Shown here piece by piece: positions 17,365-25,910 of a stretch of 53,297 bases of DNA. This DNA comes from an uncultured Bacteroidales bacterium (GTDB taxonomy: Bacteria > Bacteroidota > Bacteroidia > Bacteroidales > Paludibacteraceae), in assembly GCA_902800525.1 (NCBI GenBank), contig CADCEV010000019.1, forward strand, positions 1 through 53,297, given 5' to 3'. The notes beneath the pieces are model-generated. The model was not told the DNA's origin. It saw only the letters and a program-made list of their open reading frames with translations, and searched no databases. The position numbers and the translations under genes were made by a program. The stretch's first letter is position 1, and each line of letters starts with the position of its first letter.

Positions 17365-20123
17365 AATACTTTCTTTCCTGTAATATCATATGTACTGCCA
17401 TCCACGCGGATGAACAGTTTGCCGTTCTCGATGAACTTCTCCGCTTTCTGTTGCGGCATGGGCAGCTCTTCTACGGCCGTGGGCAGCGGAGTGGTCCTAT
17501 TCACCCAGATCTGGTAGCTGGCATCCTTACCCATACCGCAGTCGTTGGTCTCGTAATAGCTTGCCATCAGCTTGTAACCGTATCCCGAGAAATCCTGATG
17601 CGCTTTGTCGCCCAGACAGAGGATCAGATAACCGTCCTTGCCTACTACCGTAGCCTGATAACCCGTGGCGTTGGCGGATTCGTCTCTCACCTCGCTCTCC
17701 GAATGAACGCCGGCTAACTTACGCGCCTCGATCATCGGTTTGATAAACTCTTTGTATTTATACCAGTGCGGGTAGAAGATACAGGGTACACCCGGCATAG
17801 AGAGCAGGAACGCGTTCGATTGCAGGAGTCGGCATTTCATGCCTTCCGTCATCGAGTTACCTCTGCCGCCGAACTCATTCTCGTTGTCCGGACGGAGGAA
17901 CCAGTCGTGGCTCTCCATGAACGTCACAGCGTGACGGCCGTCACCGCGGCTCATCATACAATCCCCGCGTTTGCTGCTGTAATCCCAGCCCGCAATCGAG
18001 TTGAACACATGCCATTTGAGGTCAAAATCCAAGCCCATGAGGTTGTAGTTCGCCCCGGCGATACGGTTCTGGATCTCGTCTGTGCCGCTATAGCACTCCA
18101 TGAAGGCAATATACGGACCGGAAGCCTTGTTGTAGTTGTCGTGATGCCAGTTATTGAAACCGTCACCCTTGTCATAACGCCATCCGTCGTAACCGATCAC
18201 GTTCTTCATCCATTTGAGATACGCCTTGAACATCTCCTGCACTTTGGGCAGGTCGTGCGACCAGTCGCGCGCACCGTCCCAGTTCTCGCCGTCGTCATAA
18301 CTACCCGTAGCCTTGCCGAAGCATTCTGCCGCATCGGGGTTGAGGTTCACCTCGTCGTTCTTGCATATATACGATGCGTCCGGATGGAACTTACCGTACT
18401 CGCCGAAGTCAAACTCCGGGAAATCACACCAGCTCGACCAGCCTGTGCAATGGTTGATCACAATGTCCGCAATCACCTTGGCACCCGCTTTATGGAAAGC
18501 CTTGATCAGTGCATCCAGTTCCGCACTGCTTCCCCAGTTGGAACTCTGGTTGCTGTAGTTCTTCGGGTGATAACCCATTCCGTCACCTTCTGCAGAAGGC
18601 GGCAACCAGATCAGGTCGAAATAGCGGCCGATTTCTTCAGCCTGCGGCGTCAGCGTCTTCCATTTGGTGTCGCCATACTCGCTCACGCCCGGAGCCGTGC
18701 TGTTGTACGACTCGTTATAGAACGCCTGCATCATCACGTCCGTGCATTGTTCGCGCACGGCGGTGGTGTAAGTGCCTTGTTTGGAGACGTAGATCTCGTC
18801 GTTCTCGTAGATGAACTTGATATAGAAATCGTATTTGCCGTCTTCCTCAACGAGGTAATGTTTATCGGCTCCTTCGCCCTGAATCGGGAAAGTGAAACTG
18901 GTGGCAGCGAACTGCTCCATCACCCAAGCTGCTTTCGCACAGTTGTCATAGATCTGAATCTTCTGTCCTTTCTTCAACTCCACATTGCGCAGCATGTATT
19001 CCAACCATTCGGATTGGAGCACATTCTTCTTGCCGGGCACGAACTTGCCATCTACCAGCAGGCCGTAGCTCTCGCATTTCTTCTCCACCGGCAACCAAGT
19101 ACCGTCATCCCACCCCTTGATGGTCCAAACCATGCTGGAATAATTGATCTTATCCTTGGTCTCGCCCCAAACCAGCACGTCTTCGCCTTTCTGCTCCCAG
19201 GTCGGAGCGGTTGTTTTAGGGCTGAAACGGATGAAAGCAATCGAGTCCGCTTGCGGGTTGATGGTCACTTGCAGGGTGTCGTTGCCCTCGCTTACCGGCG
19301 CAAAGAAATCCGTCCATTGCGCCTCGATCTTGTCGCCCCAAAGCCATGCGGCGAACTTGGCATCCGCCACGAGCCATTCCTCGCTAGGCACTAACTTCAT
19401 CACACTCTTATCCACCGGCTTTACATAGAAATTGCCGATCAACTTAAAGAGCGACTTGGTATAAATGACTTTCACCGGACCAGCCTCAGCCAGGGTAAAG
19501 CAGATATTCTTGTCGCTTCCCTCTACCAAACCGTCCGCCACTTCCGTCAGCGCGTCATAACCTTTCGCGGTTGCCCATTTGCCGTTCACCGTCACTTTCA
19601 TCACGTAGTCTCCGGCAGGAAGATTCAGCACGAACGTATCTTTATTCGAAACGATCGCATCGGAAGTCCACGCTTTTCCGGCATCCAGACCTGCCGCCGT
19701 CACCAAAGCGTCATTTCCCGTGATATAGAATTTCGCTTCGGGATCGGTATTGCCGTAAGGCTCGCCTGCTCCACAATTAGAACCCTCGCCGATATACAAC
19801 CGGTCTTCTCCATACTTGAGCTGGATGTAGAAATCGTAGCAGCCTGTTACGGTAGCGTTATAGTGGTCGCCGTCAAGGGTGAAACCTTTCACCGAATAAG
19901 AATTCAGCGTCACCGCCCAAGCCGCACCGTTATCCTTGTCGAACAGTTGCAATTTGTCGCCCGCTGCTACCGGAACATGCGCCAGATATTGGGTAAAACC
20001 CTCATTCTCGCCGGCTGCTTCACCTGCGTAATAGGTATTTCCGTTCACTAAAATACCGTAACTCGCAGCACTCAGGCTCAGGCTTACGAATACAGCCGAG
20101 AGGATAGATAGTATCTTTTTCAT
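17361..20123 (-). CDS. Secreted multi-domain GH13 alpha-amylase with two copies of the ~100-residue module
   Basis: About 920 residues. Signal peptide about 1-20; ~100-residue module (YGILVNG ... YDFYIQLKY) at about 22-115; a beta domain about 120-230; another beta region to 340; a second divergent copy of the module at about 352-450; GH13 barrel about 460-840. Catalytic residues near Asp651 (GWRYDKGDG), Glu676 (AFMECYSG) and Asp740 (MESHDWF). The start at 20123 (MKKILSIL) gives a proper signal peptide. C-terminal tail: FIENGKLFIRVDG, YDITGKKVL. It probably digests starch at the cell surface or outside. Middle of the four-enzyme operon. Confidence 0.88.
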   Translation of the reverse strand: MKKILSILSAVFVSLSLSAASYGILVNGNTYYAGEAAGENEGFTQYLAHVPVAAGDKLQLFDKDNGAAWAVTLNSYSVKGFTLDGDHYNATVTGCYDFYIQLKYGEDRLYIGEGSNCGAGEPYGNTDPEAKFYITGNDALVTAAGLDAGKAWTSDAIVSNKDTFVLNLPAGDYVMKVTVNGKWATAKGYDALTEVADGLVEGSDKNICFTLAEAGPVKVIYTKSLFKLIGNFYVKPVDKSVMKLVPSEEWLVADAKFAAWLWGDKIEAQWTDFFAPVSEGNDTLQVTINPQADSIAFIRFSPKTTAPTWEQKGEDVLVWGETKDKINYSSMVWTIKGWDDGTWLPVEKKCESYGLLVDGKFVPGKKNVLQSEWLEYMLRNVELKKGQKIQIYDNCAKAAWVMEQFAATSFTFPIQGEGADKHYLVEEDGKYDFYIKFIYENDEIYVSKQGTYTTAVREQCTDVMMQAFYNESYNSTAPGVSEYGDTKWKTLTPQAEEIGRYFDLIWLPPSAEGDGMGYHPKNYSNQSSNWGSSAELDALIKAFHKAGAKVIADIVINHCTGWSSWCDFPEFDFGEYGKFHPDASYICKNDEVNLNPDAAECFGKATGSYDDGENWDGARDWSHDLPKVQEMFKAYLKWMKNVIGYDGWRYDKGDGFNNWHHDNYNKASGPYIAFMECYSGTDEIQNRIAGANYNLMGLDFDLKWHVFNSIAGWDYSSKRGDCMMSRGDGRHAVTFMESHDWFLRPDNENEFGGRGNSMTEGMKCRLLQSNAFLLSMPGVPCIFYPHWYKYKEFIKPMIEARKLAGVHSESEVRDESANATGYQATVVGKDGYLILCLGDKAHQDFSGYGYKLMASYYETNDCGMGKDASYQIWVNRTTPLPTAVEELPMPQQKAEKFIENGKLFIRVDGSTYDITGKKVL

Positions 20124-20155
20124 AGTTGAATGGATTATCAATTATTACTTGTCAA

Positions 20156-21079
20156 TTATAGTTCGCGGCCTGTTGCATCAAACATTTTGTCGCCGCGAAC
20201 GATACGCAGTTGACCGTCCACCATCACTTTGTGCGCTTTCTCGCTTACTTCCGTATTATTGATTGCTTGAAGTGGCTGCGGGTCTGCCAATTTCTTACCG
20301 GGCATCGGCTCCGTGGACACCTCTAATGTACCATCACCGTTGTCATAAAGGTAAAGGGTATAGGTGCCAGCACCGATATGGAATTTCTCTCCGCCTGTCT
20401 TCAACACGGTAGCATGCGTCACGCCATCTGTATAACTAGCCGTCATGTACTGTTCACCCGGGTAACCGTCCACCTGGTAGAGAATGAAGATATAAGCGTT
20501 CTCTGACACTTCCAATTCCGCCATACCGTGATCAAAAAGGGTTGATTCTGAAGGTTCTACGTCCTGATTATCAATATATCCCTTATAGTAATAACGGGGA
20601 TTACCTGTTACGCCACCTTGGCTTCCTCCTTGACCACCGGGGTTATCACCACCGCCTTGACCACCAGGATTCTCTCCGCCGCCTTGGCCGCCGCAATCTT
20701 TGCCTAATTCCACATAGATCAAGTCGCCTTTTTCCATGCTCAGTTTGATGTAGAAATCATACGAACCGGCTACTTTACAAGTAATCATACCGGCTTCTTT
20801 GCCTCCTTCAAAATTAGCATAATCGCCATACGGGTCCAGATTGATCATCCATGTGTCACCACAACTCTGATTAATCAGTTTCACCACATCACCGGCCTGG
20901 AGTGCGACACAACTTGCTTTATACTGAACACGTCCTTCGGGATCTGCATCTCCGAATTTAGGAGCATCCACTACTTTGTTTCCGTTGATTTGCAAGCCGT
21001 AAGGGCCATCTTGGCATTCTGCCATCGCCGTCATCCACCCCATGGATAACATCATCATAAATGTAAAAATCTTTTTCAT
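20156..21079 (-). CDS. Secreted non-enzymatic partner with the shared module and a Gly-rich linker
   Basis: 307 residues. Signal peptide 1-20; one copy of the ~100-residue module found in the neighbouring amylases (YGLQINGNK ... YDFYIKLSM) at about 26-125; a Gly-Gln-Asn linker of repeated GGQGG words at about 130-155; a second beta domain about 160-255; the shared C-terminal tail (VMVDGQLRIVRGD, FDATGREL). No glycosidase motif is present. It sits between two amylase genes in the operon, so a starch-binding helper role, similar to SusE or SusF, is a reasonable inference. Confidence 0.75.
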   Translation of the reverse strand: MKKIFTFMMMLSMGWMTAMAECQDGPYGLQINGNKVVDAPKFGDADPEGRVQYKASCVALQAGDVVKLINQSCGDTWMINLDPYGDYANFEGGKEAGMITCKVAGSYDFYIKLSMEKGDLIYVELGKDCGGQGGGENPGGQGGGDNPGGQGGSQGGVTGNPRYYYKGYIDNQDVEPSESTLFDHGMAELEVSENAYIFILYQVDGYPGEQYMTASYTDGVTHATVLKTGGEKFHIGAGTYTLYLYDNGDGTLEVSTEPMPGKKLADPQPLQAINNTEVSEKAHKVMVDGQLRIVRGDKMFDATGREL

Positions 21080-21100
21080 AATATTAAATATTGGTTTGTT

Positions 21101-22918
21101 TTATTTTACGATTCTACCCATTGCGTCATACACATGCTCGCCCATGCGGATGAACAGATGTCCGTTCTCGAAGAACTTGGTACCTTGTACTTTTTCCGTT
21201 TGTACATTCTCCACGCTTTGCGGTTTGCGCTCTTCATCCTTGTCCCCGCGCGCGCTATTTACCTTATAATATACGCCGTAGTTTGTGCCCTTGACCGCCA
21301 GGGTATAGCCGCTCGGAGTGTCATTATAGCCCGAGTTTGGACCTACTAAAAGACGAATTTCACCATTTGTGCCAGTGATAGTAGCTTTGTAATAGCCGTT
21401 TCCGCAATCGTCATTCACGCTGCTCTCGCTATGCACTCCGGTTTTATAACGGGCATTGATCATCTTTTTCAGCGGCTCTTTGAATGTCACCCAATGCGGG
21501 AAGAACACCAAAGGCACACCCGGCATAGACAACAGATAAGCATAACATTGCATGATCTTATCCTTGCATACCGTCATCGAGTTGCCGGCGCCGCAGAACT
21601 CATTGTCATCGCGCTGATAAGAATCGTGACTATCCAGGAAAGTAACGGCATAACGTGCCTTGCCAGCACCCAACAAACCGGCACCTCGCAAACCGCAGTA
21701 ATTATCCGCTGCCACACCGTTATTGAAAGCCTTATATTTGGTAGCGAAATCAAACGTGAGCGTATTCCAGCCGGCATCTTTGAGATGGTTTTGCAATACA
21801 TTCACATCACCATCCCACATTTCCATCACAGAGAAATAAGCCTGTGCGGCAGAGTTATAGTCATTGATGTGGCTGTTATGGAAACCCTTGCAATAATCAT
21901 AGCGGAAACCGTCTATCTTCACATCGTTGCGCAGCCATTTGAGGTACGCCTTGAACATTGCCTGTACATCCGGATTCTTATGATCCCAGTCGCGACCGGA
22001 GTCATAGTTTGCCTCGCTACCATAACCATCATCATCCGCTCCTGTTGCCTTTCCTTTGCAACTGCCGGCCTTTTCGTCGAAATTCATTTCATCCGTCCTG
22101 CATATCCACGAAGCATCCGGCTGGAACTTACCATACGCGCCAAAATCCAGCGGCGCGAACTTACACCAACCTTCTATAGAAGCACCATGATTAATCACAA
22201 TATCGGCTACCACCTTAGCACCGTTATTATGCAACGTACCGATGAGTTCCCTAAGGCGTTTTTCGGTTCCCCAATCGCTCTCCAAATTGCTGTATTGCGT
22301 GGGGACATAACCTGTTCCGCCTGTAGCTTTGGACATTGGCGGTAGCCACACCAAATCAAACCATTGGCCAATCTCAGTAGCATTCGTGCCATTATTACCA
22401 TTGATAAAATCGACCCATTTAGTACGACCATGTCCTTTGTCGGTATAGCTATCCCAATAGAAAGCTTGCAGCATCACATCCGGGCATTGCGCCGGAGCGG
22501 AACCGGCATAACCCGGCTCGATCGGATCGCCGCCGCTTATATCCTGACCCTCGCCGCAATCAGAGCCCTTGCCGATATACAGCTCATCCGCCTCAAACTT
22601 AAGCTTGATATAAAAATCATAGCATCCCTTTACGGTTACATCGTAATGATCGCCGTTGCGCGTGAATCCCGCCTCGGAAGACGTATTGAGCGTCACCGCC
22701 CAAGCCGCCTTGTTATCTGCGTCATACAACTGAACCTTGTCCCCTTGCGCCACTTTCACATGCGCCAGATACTGCTCAAAACCCTCTCCAAACGGATCCG
22801 GACCTTGATACGAACCGGCAAAATAGATCTTGCCGTTCACCAAAATTCCATAATTGGCTGCTTGTGCCATCATCGCGCACACCGCCAACACGCATACCAA
22901 AAATCCTTTTTTCATCAT
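21101..22918 (-). CDS. Secreted GH13 alpha-amylase with one N-terminal module
   Basis: 605 residues. Signal peptide 1-20; one ~100-residue module (YGILVNGKIYFAG ... YDFYIKLKF) at about 22-118; GH13 barrel about 145-520. Catalytic Asp341 (GFRYDYCKGF), Glu366 (SVMEMWDG) and Asp432 (FLDSHDSY). The barrel closely resembles those of the flanking genes at 17361 and 22948 (shared PDVMLQAFYWDSY and VADIVINH phrases). Tail: FFENGHLFIRMGE, YDAMGRIVK. Second gene of the operon, which starts at 24420. Confidence 0.9.
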   Translation of the reverse strand: MMKKGFLVCVLAVCAMMAQAANYGILVNGKIYFAGSYQGPDPFGEGFEQYLAHVKVAQGDKVQLYDADNKAAWAVTLNTSSEAGFTRNGDHYDVTVKGCYDFYIKLKFEADELYIGKGSDCGEGQDISGGDPIEPGYAGSAPAQCPDVMLQAFYWDSYTDKGHGRTKWVDFINGNNGTNATEIGQWFDLVWLPPMSKATGGTGYVPTQYSNLESDWGTEKRLRELIGTLHNNGAKVVADIVINHGASIEGWCKFAPLDFGAYGKFQPDASWICRTDEMNFDEKAGSCKGKATGADDDGYGSEANYDSGRDWDHKNPDVQAMFKAYLKWLRNDVKIDGFRYDYCKGFHNSHINDYNSAAQAYFSVMEMWDGDVNVLQNHLKDAGWNTLTFDFATKYKAFNNGVAADNYCGLRGAGLLGAGKARYAVTFLDSHDSYQRDDNEFCGAGNSMTVCKDKIMQCYAYLLSMPGVPLVFFPHWVTFKEPLKKMINARYKTGVHSESSVNDDCGNGYYKATITGTNGEIRLLVGPNSGYNDTPSGYTLAVKGTNYGVYYKVNSARGDKDEERKPQSVENVQTEKVQGTKFFENGHLFIRMGEHVYDAMGRIVK

Positions 22919-22930
22919 ATTAGAATTTAA

Positions 22931-22956
22931 TTATCAATTGTCAATTATCAATTAAC
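22931..22956. repeat. 7-bp tandem array between amylase genes
   Basis: TTATCAATTGTCAATTATCA and following bases form 7-bp units (TCAATTG, TCAATTA). The array includes the stop codon region of the 490-residue amylase. Same class as the arrays near 29223, 35504, 40057 and 44524. Confidence 0.6.
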
Positions 22957-24420
22957 TTTCATTCCCTGCACATTGTACTTCGTTCCATTGTACTTCAAAT
23001 AGAGCACGCCGTTCTCAATCACCTTTGTACCTTGTGTTTTGTCCCCTTGTACATTACTGATTCCTTGCGCTCCTTCTTTGTAGAAAATAGTGTAATCAGC
23101 CACCGATCCGCCTTCAAGTGCTACCGTATAACCTTCCGGCGCTTCTTTCGAGCGGTTCGCGCCCAAACGGAAAATAACTATACCTCTGTGGCCGGTGATT
23201 TTTGCCTCATAGACATTGTTATTAGAGCCCTCTTCCACAGACGACTCCGAGTGAATACCGGCTTTTTTACGAACAGCTATCAATGCGCTAATCTCCTCCT
23301 GATAACTCTTCCAATGAGGATAGAACACACACGGAATACCCGGCAGCATCAAAATGTACGCATTCGCTTGAAGAATCTTATTCTTGTTCTCCACATTATT
23401 CATGTCTGCCTTATAGCCCAAGAACTGCTGACCTTGCGCATCGGAGCGCTCGAACGTGTCATGATTGTCAATAAACGTCACGGCGTATTTGCCATAGCCC
23501 TTGCCGCGAAGCGAATTAGACGGATTGACCAGCAGACGGTAGTTTTTCACACGAAGCGCATTGTTAAACACGTATTTCAGCGGAAAATCAAAGATCATCG
23601 TGTTAAAGTCCGTCGCGTTCAGGTGCCCCACTTGCTTATCAATGCCCTCCCAATACTCGGACACGGAGAAATAGGGTTGAGCAGACTCATTGTACATCTG
23701 CAAATAACGGCCTGCGAAACCCAACGTCATGTCGTACCGGAAACCATCGTATTTCATCACATTCAACATCCATTTAAGATACGCTTTTGACCAATTCTGC
23801 ACATACTCGTTCTTATGGTCCAAGTCGCGCGCACCCTCAAAATTGGTACCCGAATCGGTAGCACCGCGCTCGGAAGAAGGTGCCTGATAACAACTGGATC
23901 TTGAATCCGTAAAACCCTCATCGTTGGAGCACATGTGCTTCTGCGTCAACTGGAACTTGCCGTATTGACCGAAGTTATCCTCAAAGAAAGTACACCAACT
24001 TGTACTATTCCCGTGATGGTTGATTACAATATCCGCAATCACTTTGGTACCATTCGCATGCAAAGTAGCGATAAGTTTCTCTAATGTAGAAGCCTGACCC
24101 CAATCACTGGTCTGATCCGTAAAATTCTTAGGGATGTACCCCACTCCGCCTTTTCCGTTTCCGCCATCACCAAACGCACTCGGCGGAAACCATACTAAAT
24201 CAAAATCATTACAGATGGCTACGGAATCTTTACGCAAATCGACCCATTTCGTACGACCATATTTAGAGTCCGTCGAACTCTGATTCTTGTAACTGTCCCA
24301 ATAAAAAGCCTGAAGCATCACATCTTCGCTTTCAGCAGGAACACCCACATTTTTAGCGTTCAAAGCACTCGTATTTACGAGTAAAATGGAAATTAAAACT
24401 GAAGAAATAATTCGTTTCAT
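22948..24420 (-). CDS. Secreted GH13 alpha-amylase, single catalytic domain
   Basis: 490 residues, the first gene of the starch operon. Signal peptide 1-22; GH13 barrel about 30-420 without the N-terminal module. Catalytic Asp230 (GFRYDMTLGF), Glu255 (SVSEYWEG) and Asp321 (FIDNHDTF). It ends with the shared tail (VIENGVLYLKYNG, YNVQGMKVN). It is preceded by a clear promoter at 24446-24476 and a 25-nt leader. Successive genes of the run follow with short gaps or overlaps down to about 12347. Confidence 0.9.
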   Translation of the reverse strand: MKRIISSVLISILLVNTSALNAKNVGVPAESEDVMLQAFYWDSYKNQSSTDSKYGRTKWVDLRKDSVAICNDFDLVWFPPSAFGDGGNGKGGVGYIPKNFTDQTSDWGQASTLEKLIATLHANGTKVIADIVINHHGNSTSWCTFFEDNFGQYGKFQLTQKHMCSNDEGFTDSRSSCYQAPSSERGATDSGTNFEGARDLDHKNEYVQNWSKAYLKWMLNVMKYDGFRYDMTLGFAGRYLQMYNESAQPYFSVSEYWEGIDKQVGHLNATDFNTMIFDFPLKYVFNNALRVKNYRLLVNPSNSLRGKGYGKYAVTFIDNHDTFERSDAQGQQFLGYKADMNNVENKNKILQANAYILMLPGIPCVFYPHWKSYQEEISALIAVRKKAGIHSESSVEEGSNNNVYEAKITGHRGIVIFRLGANRSKEAPEGYTVALEGGSVADYTIFYKEGAQGISNVQGDKTQGTKVIENGVLYLKYNGTKYNVQGMKVN

Positions 24421-24445
24421 GGTTTAACTTTGTTAAAATTGCCTG

Positions 24446-24476
24446 CAAAGTTACAACATTTTTTGCACATATGCAA
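24446..24476 (-). promoter_or_regulatory. Promoter of the starch operon
   Basis: -7 box TAACTTTG (24446-24453) and TTGCATAT (24469-24476). The predicted leader is short (about 20-25 nt), leaving no room for a structured control element. Confidence 0.75.
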
Positions 24477-24525
24477 GCGCACACGCGTTTTTTTCAAAAA
24501 AAAGTATTATTTGTCCCTTTTTTCG

Positions 24526-24670
24526 ACTTTTTTTACAATTATTCTTGCACTTTCCACTTTTTTTACAATTATTCTTGCACTTTCCACTTTTTTTACAATT
24601 ATTCTTGCACATTCACTTTTTTCACAAATCCCTCTCCAGCTCCACTTTTTCACAAATCCCTCTCCGGCTC
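24526..24670. repeat. 30-bp and 28-bp minisatellites at the 3' end of trmO
   Basis: Three 30-bp units (ACTTTTTTTACAATTATTCT then TGCACTTTCC) at 24526-24615 are followed by two 28-29-bp units (CACTTTTTTCACAAATCC ...) to 24670. The second set overlaps the last codons and stop of trmO, so the coding end KKVEPERDL is echoed just after the stop. Confidence 0.85.
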
Positions 24671-25396
24671 CACTTTTTTCACGACCACCCGTCTGTTTTC
24701 CACCACAAAAGTAACCGTATATCCGCTGTAATCCATTTTGTACTCCCGTTTCGGGTCATCCTGATACGCCGGACGGGGATCTTGTGACAGTATATATTCT
24801 ATCTCCTTCTTTTTATCTGCCGGAAGCGGGTGATTAGTGGGTGACAAGTGGGTGATTACTGGGTGATTAGGGGGACATTCAGCGTTCACTAAGCCATCAC
24901 AAACGCACGCAACGCCCTCTGCCAAACGCCAATCCACCTCCAAATGGTAATCTTTCGTCTCTTCGGCGAACCCGTTTTTCGCCTCCGGGTGGCTGTCGCT
25001 GAAACTCAGATAAGGTTTTATATCATATATCGGTGTTCCGTCCAACACATCCGCTCCGCTCACGATCAACTCTCCATGCTCTATCCCCACCAGTCTCACG
25101 CTACTCAGTCCTATCGGGTTCGGGCGAAAAGGACTCCGTGTCGCAAACACACCCATTCGTTTGTTTCCGCCCAATCGCGGTGGCCGCACGGTCGGAGACC
25201 AGGTGTCCACTTCGCTAAAACCCCATATCAACCACAGATGGCTATACCCTTCTATTCCCCGGAGGGCTTCCGCCACGTTATATTCCGGCTCAAACACGAT
25301 GCGCGTGAGGATCGGACTTTCCTCTCTACTCTGACGCGGAATTCCGAACTTATCCGTGTGTCCGTTCCGCGCATAGGCAATCACTTTTAACTCCAT
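24650..25396 (-). CDS. trmO: tRNA (N6-threonylcarbamoyl-A37) methyltransferase TrmO
   Basis: 248 residues. It has the TrmO/TsaA beta-barrel pattern: FGIPRQS near the N-terminus, HLWLIWGF, RPNPIGLS near residue 91, and DGTPIYDIKPYLSFSD near residue 118. The enzyme adds a methyl group from SAM to t6A37 in some tRNAs. An 11-bp tandem array (24828-24871, units GGGTGATTAGT and variants) lies inside the gene and encodes the Pro/His/Thr-rich loop HPVITHLSPTNHPL, likely a tolerated insertion. Promoter with TAATTTTG at 25416-25423. Confidence 0.92.
   Translation of the reverse strand: MELKVIAYARNGHTDKFGIPRQSREESPILTRIVFEPEYNVAEALRGIEGYSHLWLIWGFSEVDTWSPTVRPPRLGGNKRMGVFATRSPFRPNPIGLSSVRLVGIEHGELIVSGADVLDGTPIYDIKPYLSFSDSHPEAKNGFAEETKDYHLEVDWRLAEGVACVCDGLVNAECPPNHPVITHLSPTNHPLPADKKKEIEYILSQDPRPAYQDDPKREYKMDYSGYTVTFVVENRRVVVKKVEPERDL
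24828..24871. repeat. 11-bp tandem repeat inside trmO
   Basis: Four units of 11 bp: GGGTGATTAGT, GGGTGACAAGT, GGGTGATTACT, GGGTGATTAGG. The unit is not a multiple of three but the reading frame stays open. Confidence 0.85.
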
Positions 25397-25415
25397 AATT
25401 CTTGCAAATTTGCTG

Positions 25416-25423
25416 CAAAATTA
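25416..25423 (-). promoter_or_regulatory. -7 box upstream of trmO
   Basis: TAATTTTG on the minus strand, 20 bp upstream of the ATG at 25396. No clear TTGCATAT box is present. Confidence 0.5.
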
Positions 25424-25483
25424 CTACTTTTTTGCCAAAAAAACAAGAAAAACACCATAAAATGCAAAAAAAATGCGAAAAAA

Positions 25484-25515
25484 TTTGCTCATGTCAAAAA
25501 AAAGTAGTACCTTTG
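25484..25515 (+). promoter_or_regulatory. Promoter of tRNA-Phe
   Basis: TTTGCTCATGTC at 25484 and TACCTTTG at 25508-25515 with an A-rich spacer. The precursor would carry about 120 nt before the tRNA, including a palindrome around TTAACGGG. Confidence 0.7.
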
Positions 25516-25639
25516 CACCCGCTTTCGTTCGAAGAGCATATTTTTATGCCCTTTCCGGCGGAAGCCAATAAGCGACAAAGCGTGTTTGAAGCCCTTTTGG
25601 GCAGAAGCCGCTTCTCCCGTTTAACGGGAGACCGCTCCG

Positions 25640-25712
25640 GGTGCCATAGCTCAGTTGGTAGAGCAAAGGACTGAAAATCCTTGTGTCACTGGTTCGATTC
25701 CCGTTGGCACCA
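25640..25712 (+). tRNA. tRNA-Phe (GAA)
   Basis: Acceptor GGTGCCA pairs with TGGCACC (25705-25711); D-loop TAGCTCAGTTGGTAGAGC; anticodon stem GGACT / AATCC region with loop CTGAAAA, so anticodon GAA; T-loop GGTTCGATTCC. The discriminator is A and CCA is not encoded. Confidence 0.95.
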
Positions 25713-25718
25713 CAAAAC

Positions 25719-25745
25719 AAGAGACTCATTCGGGTCTCTTTTTTG
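25719..25745 (+). terminator. Terminator after tRNA-Phe
   Basis: AAGAGAC (25719-25725) pairs with GTCTCTT (25734-25740), followed by a T-run. Confidence 0.8.
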
Positions 25746-25825
25746 TTCTATTTAGTCCTTACACCGTTTACAACATCCCATTTTTGACAAAAATACACCT
25801 GACAAGCGATTTTTTGGTCAATTTA

Positions 25826-25857
25826 TTTGCTCATATCAAAAAAAAGCAGTAATTTTG
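25826..25857 (+). promoter_or_regulatory. Promoter of the 729-residue secreted protein gene
   Basis: TTTGCTCATATC at 25826 and TAATTTTG at 25850-25857, with the same A-run spacer as the tRNA-Phe promoter. Confidence 0.7.
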
Positions 25858-25910
25858 CACTTCGTTAAACACAATACTATCATTTTAACACAAACTAATT
25901 TTTATTATCT

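Noticed and set aside
24430-24714. Plus-strand frames with FFTIILA repeats
   Set aside because: They arise from the 30-bp repeats opposite trmO; low complexity and no start signals.
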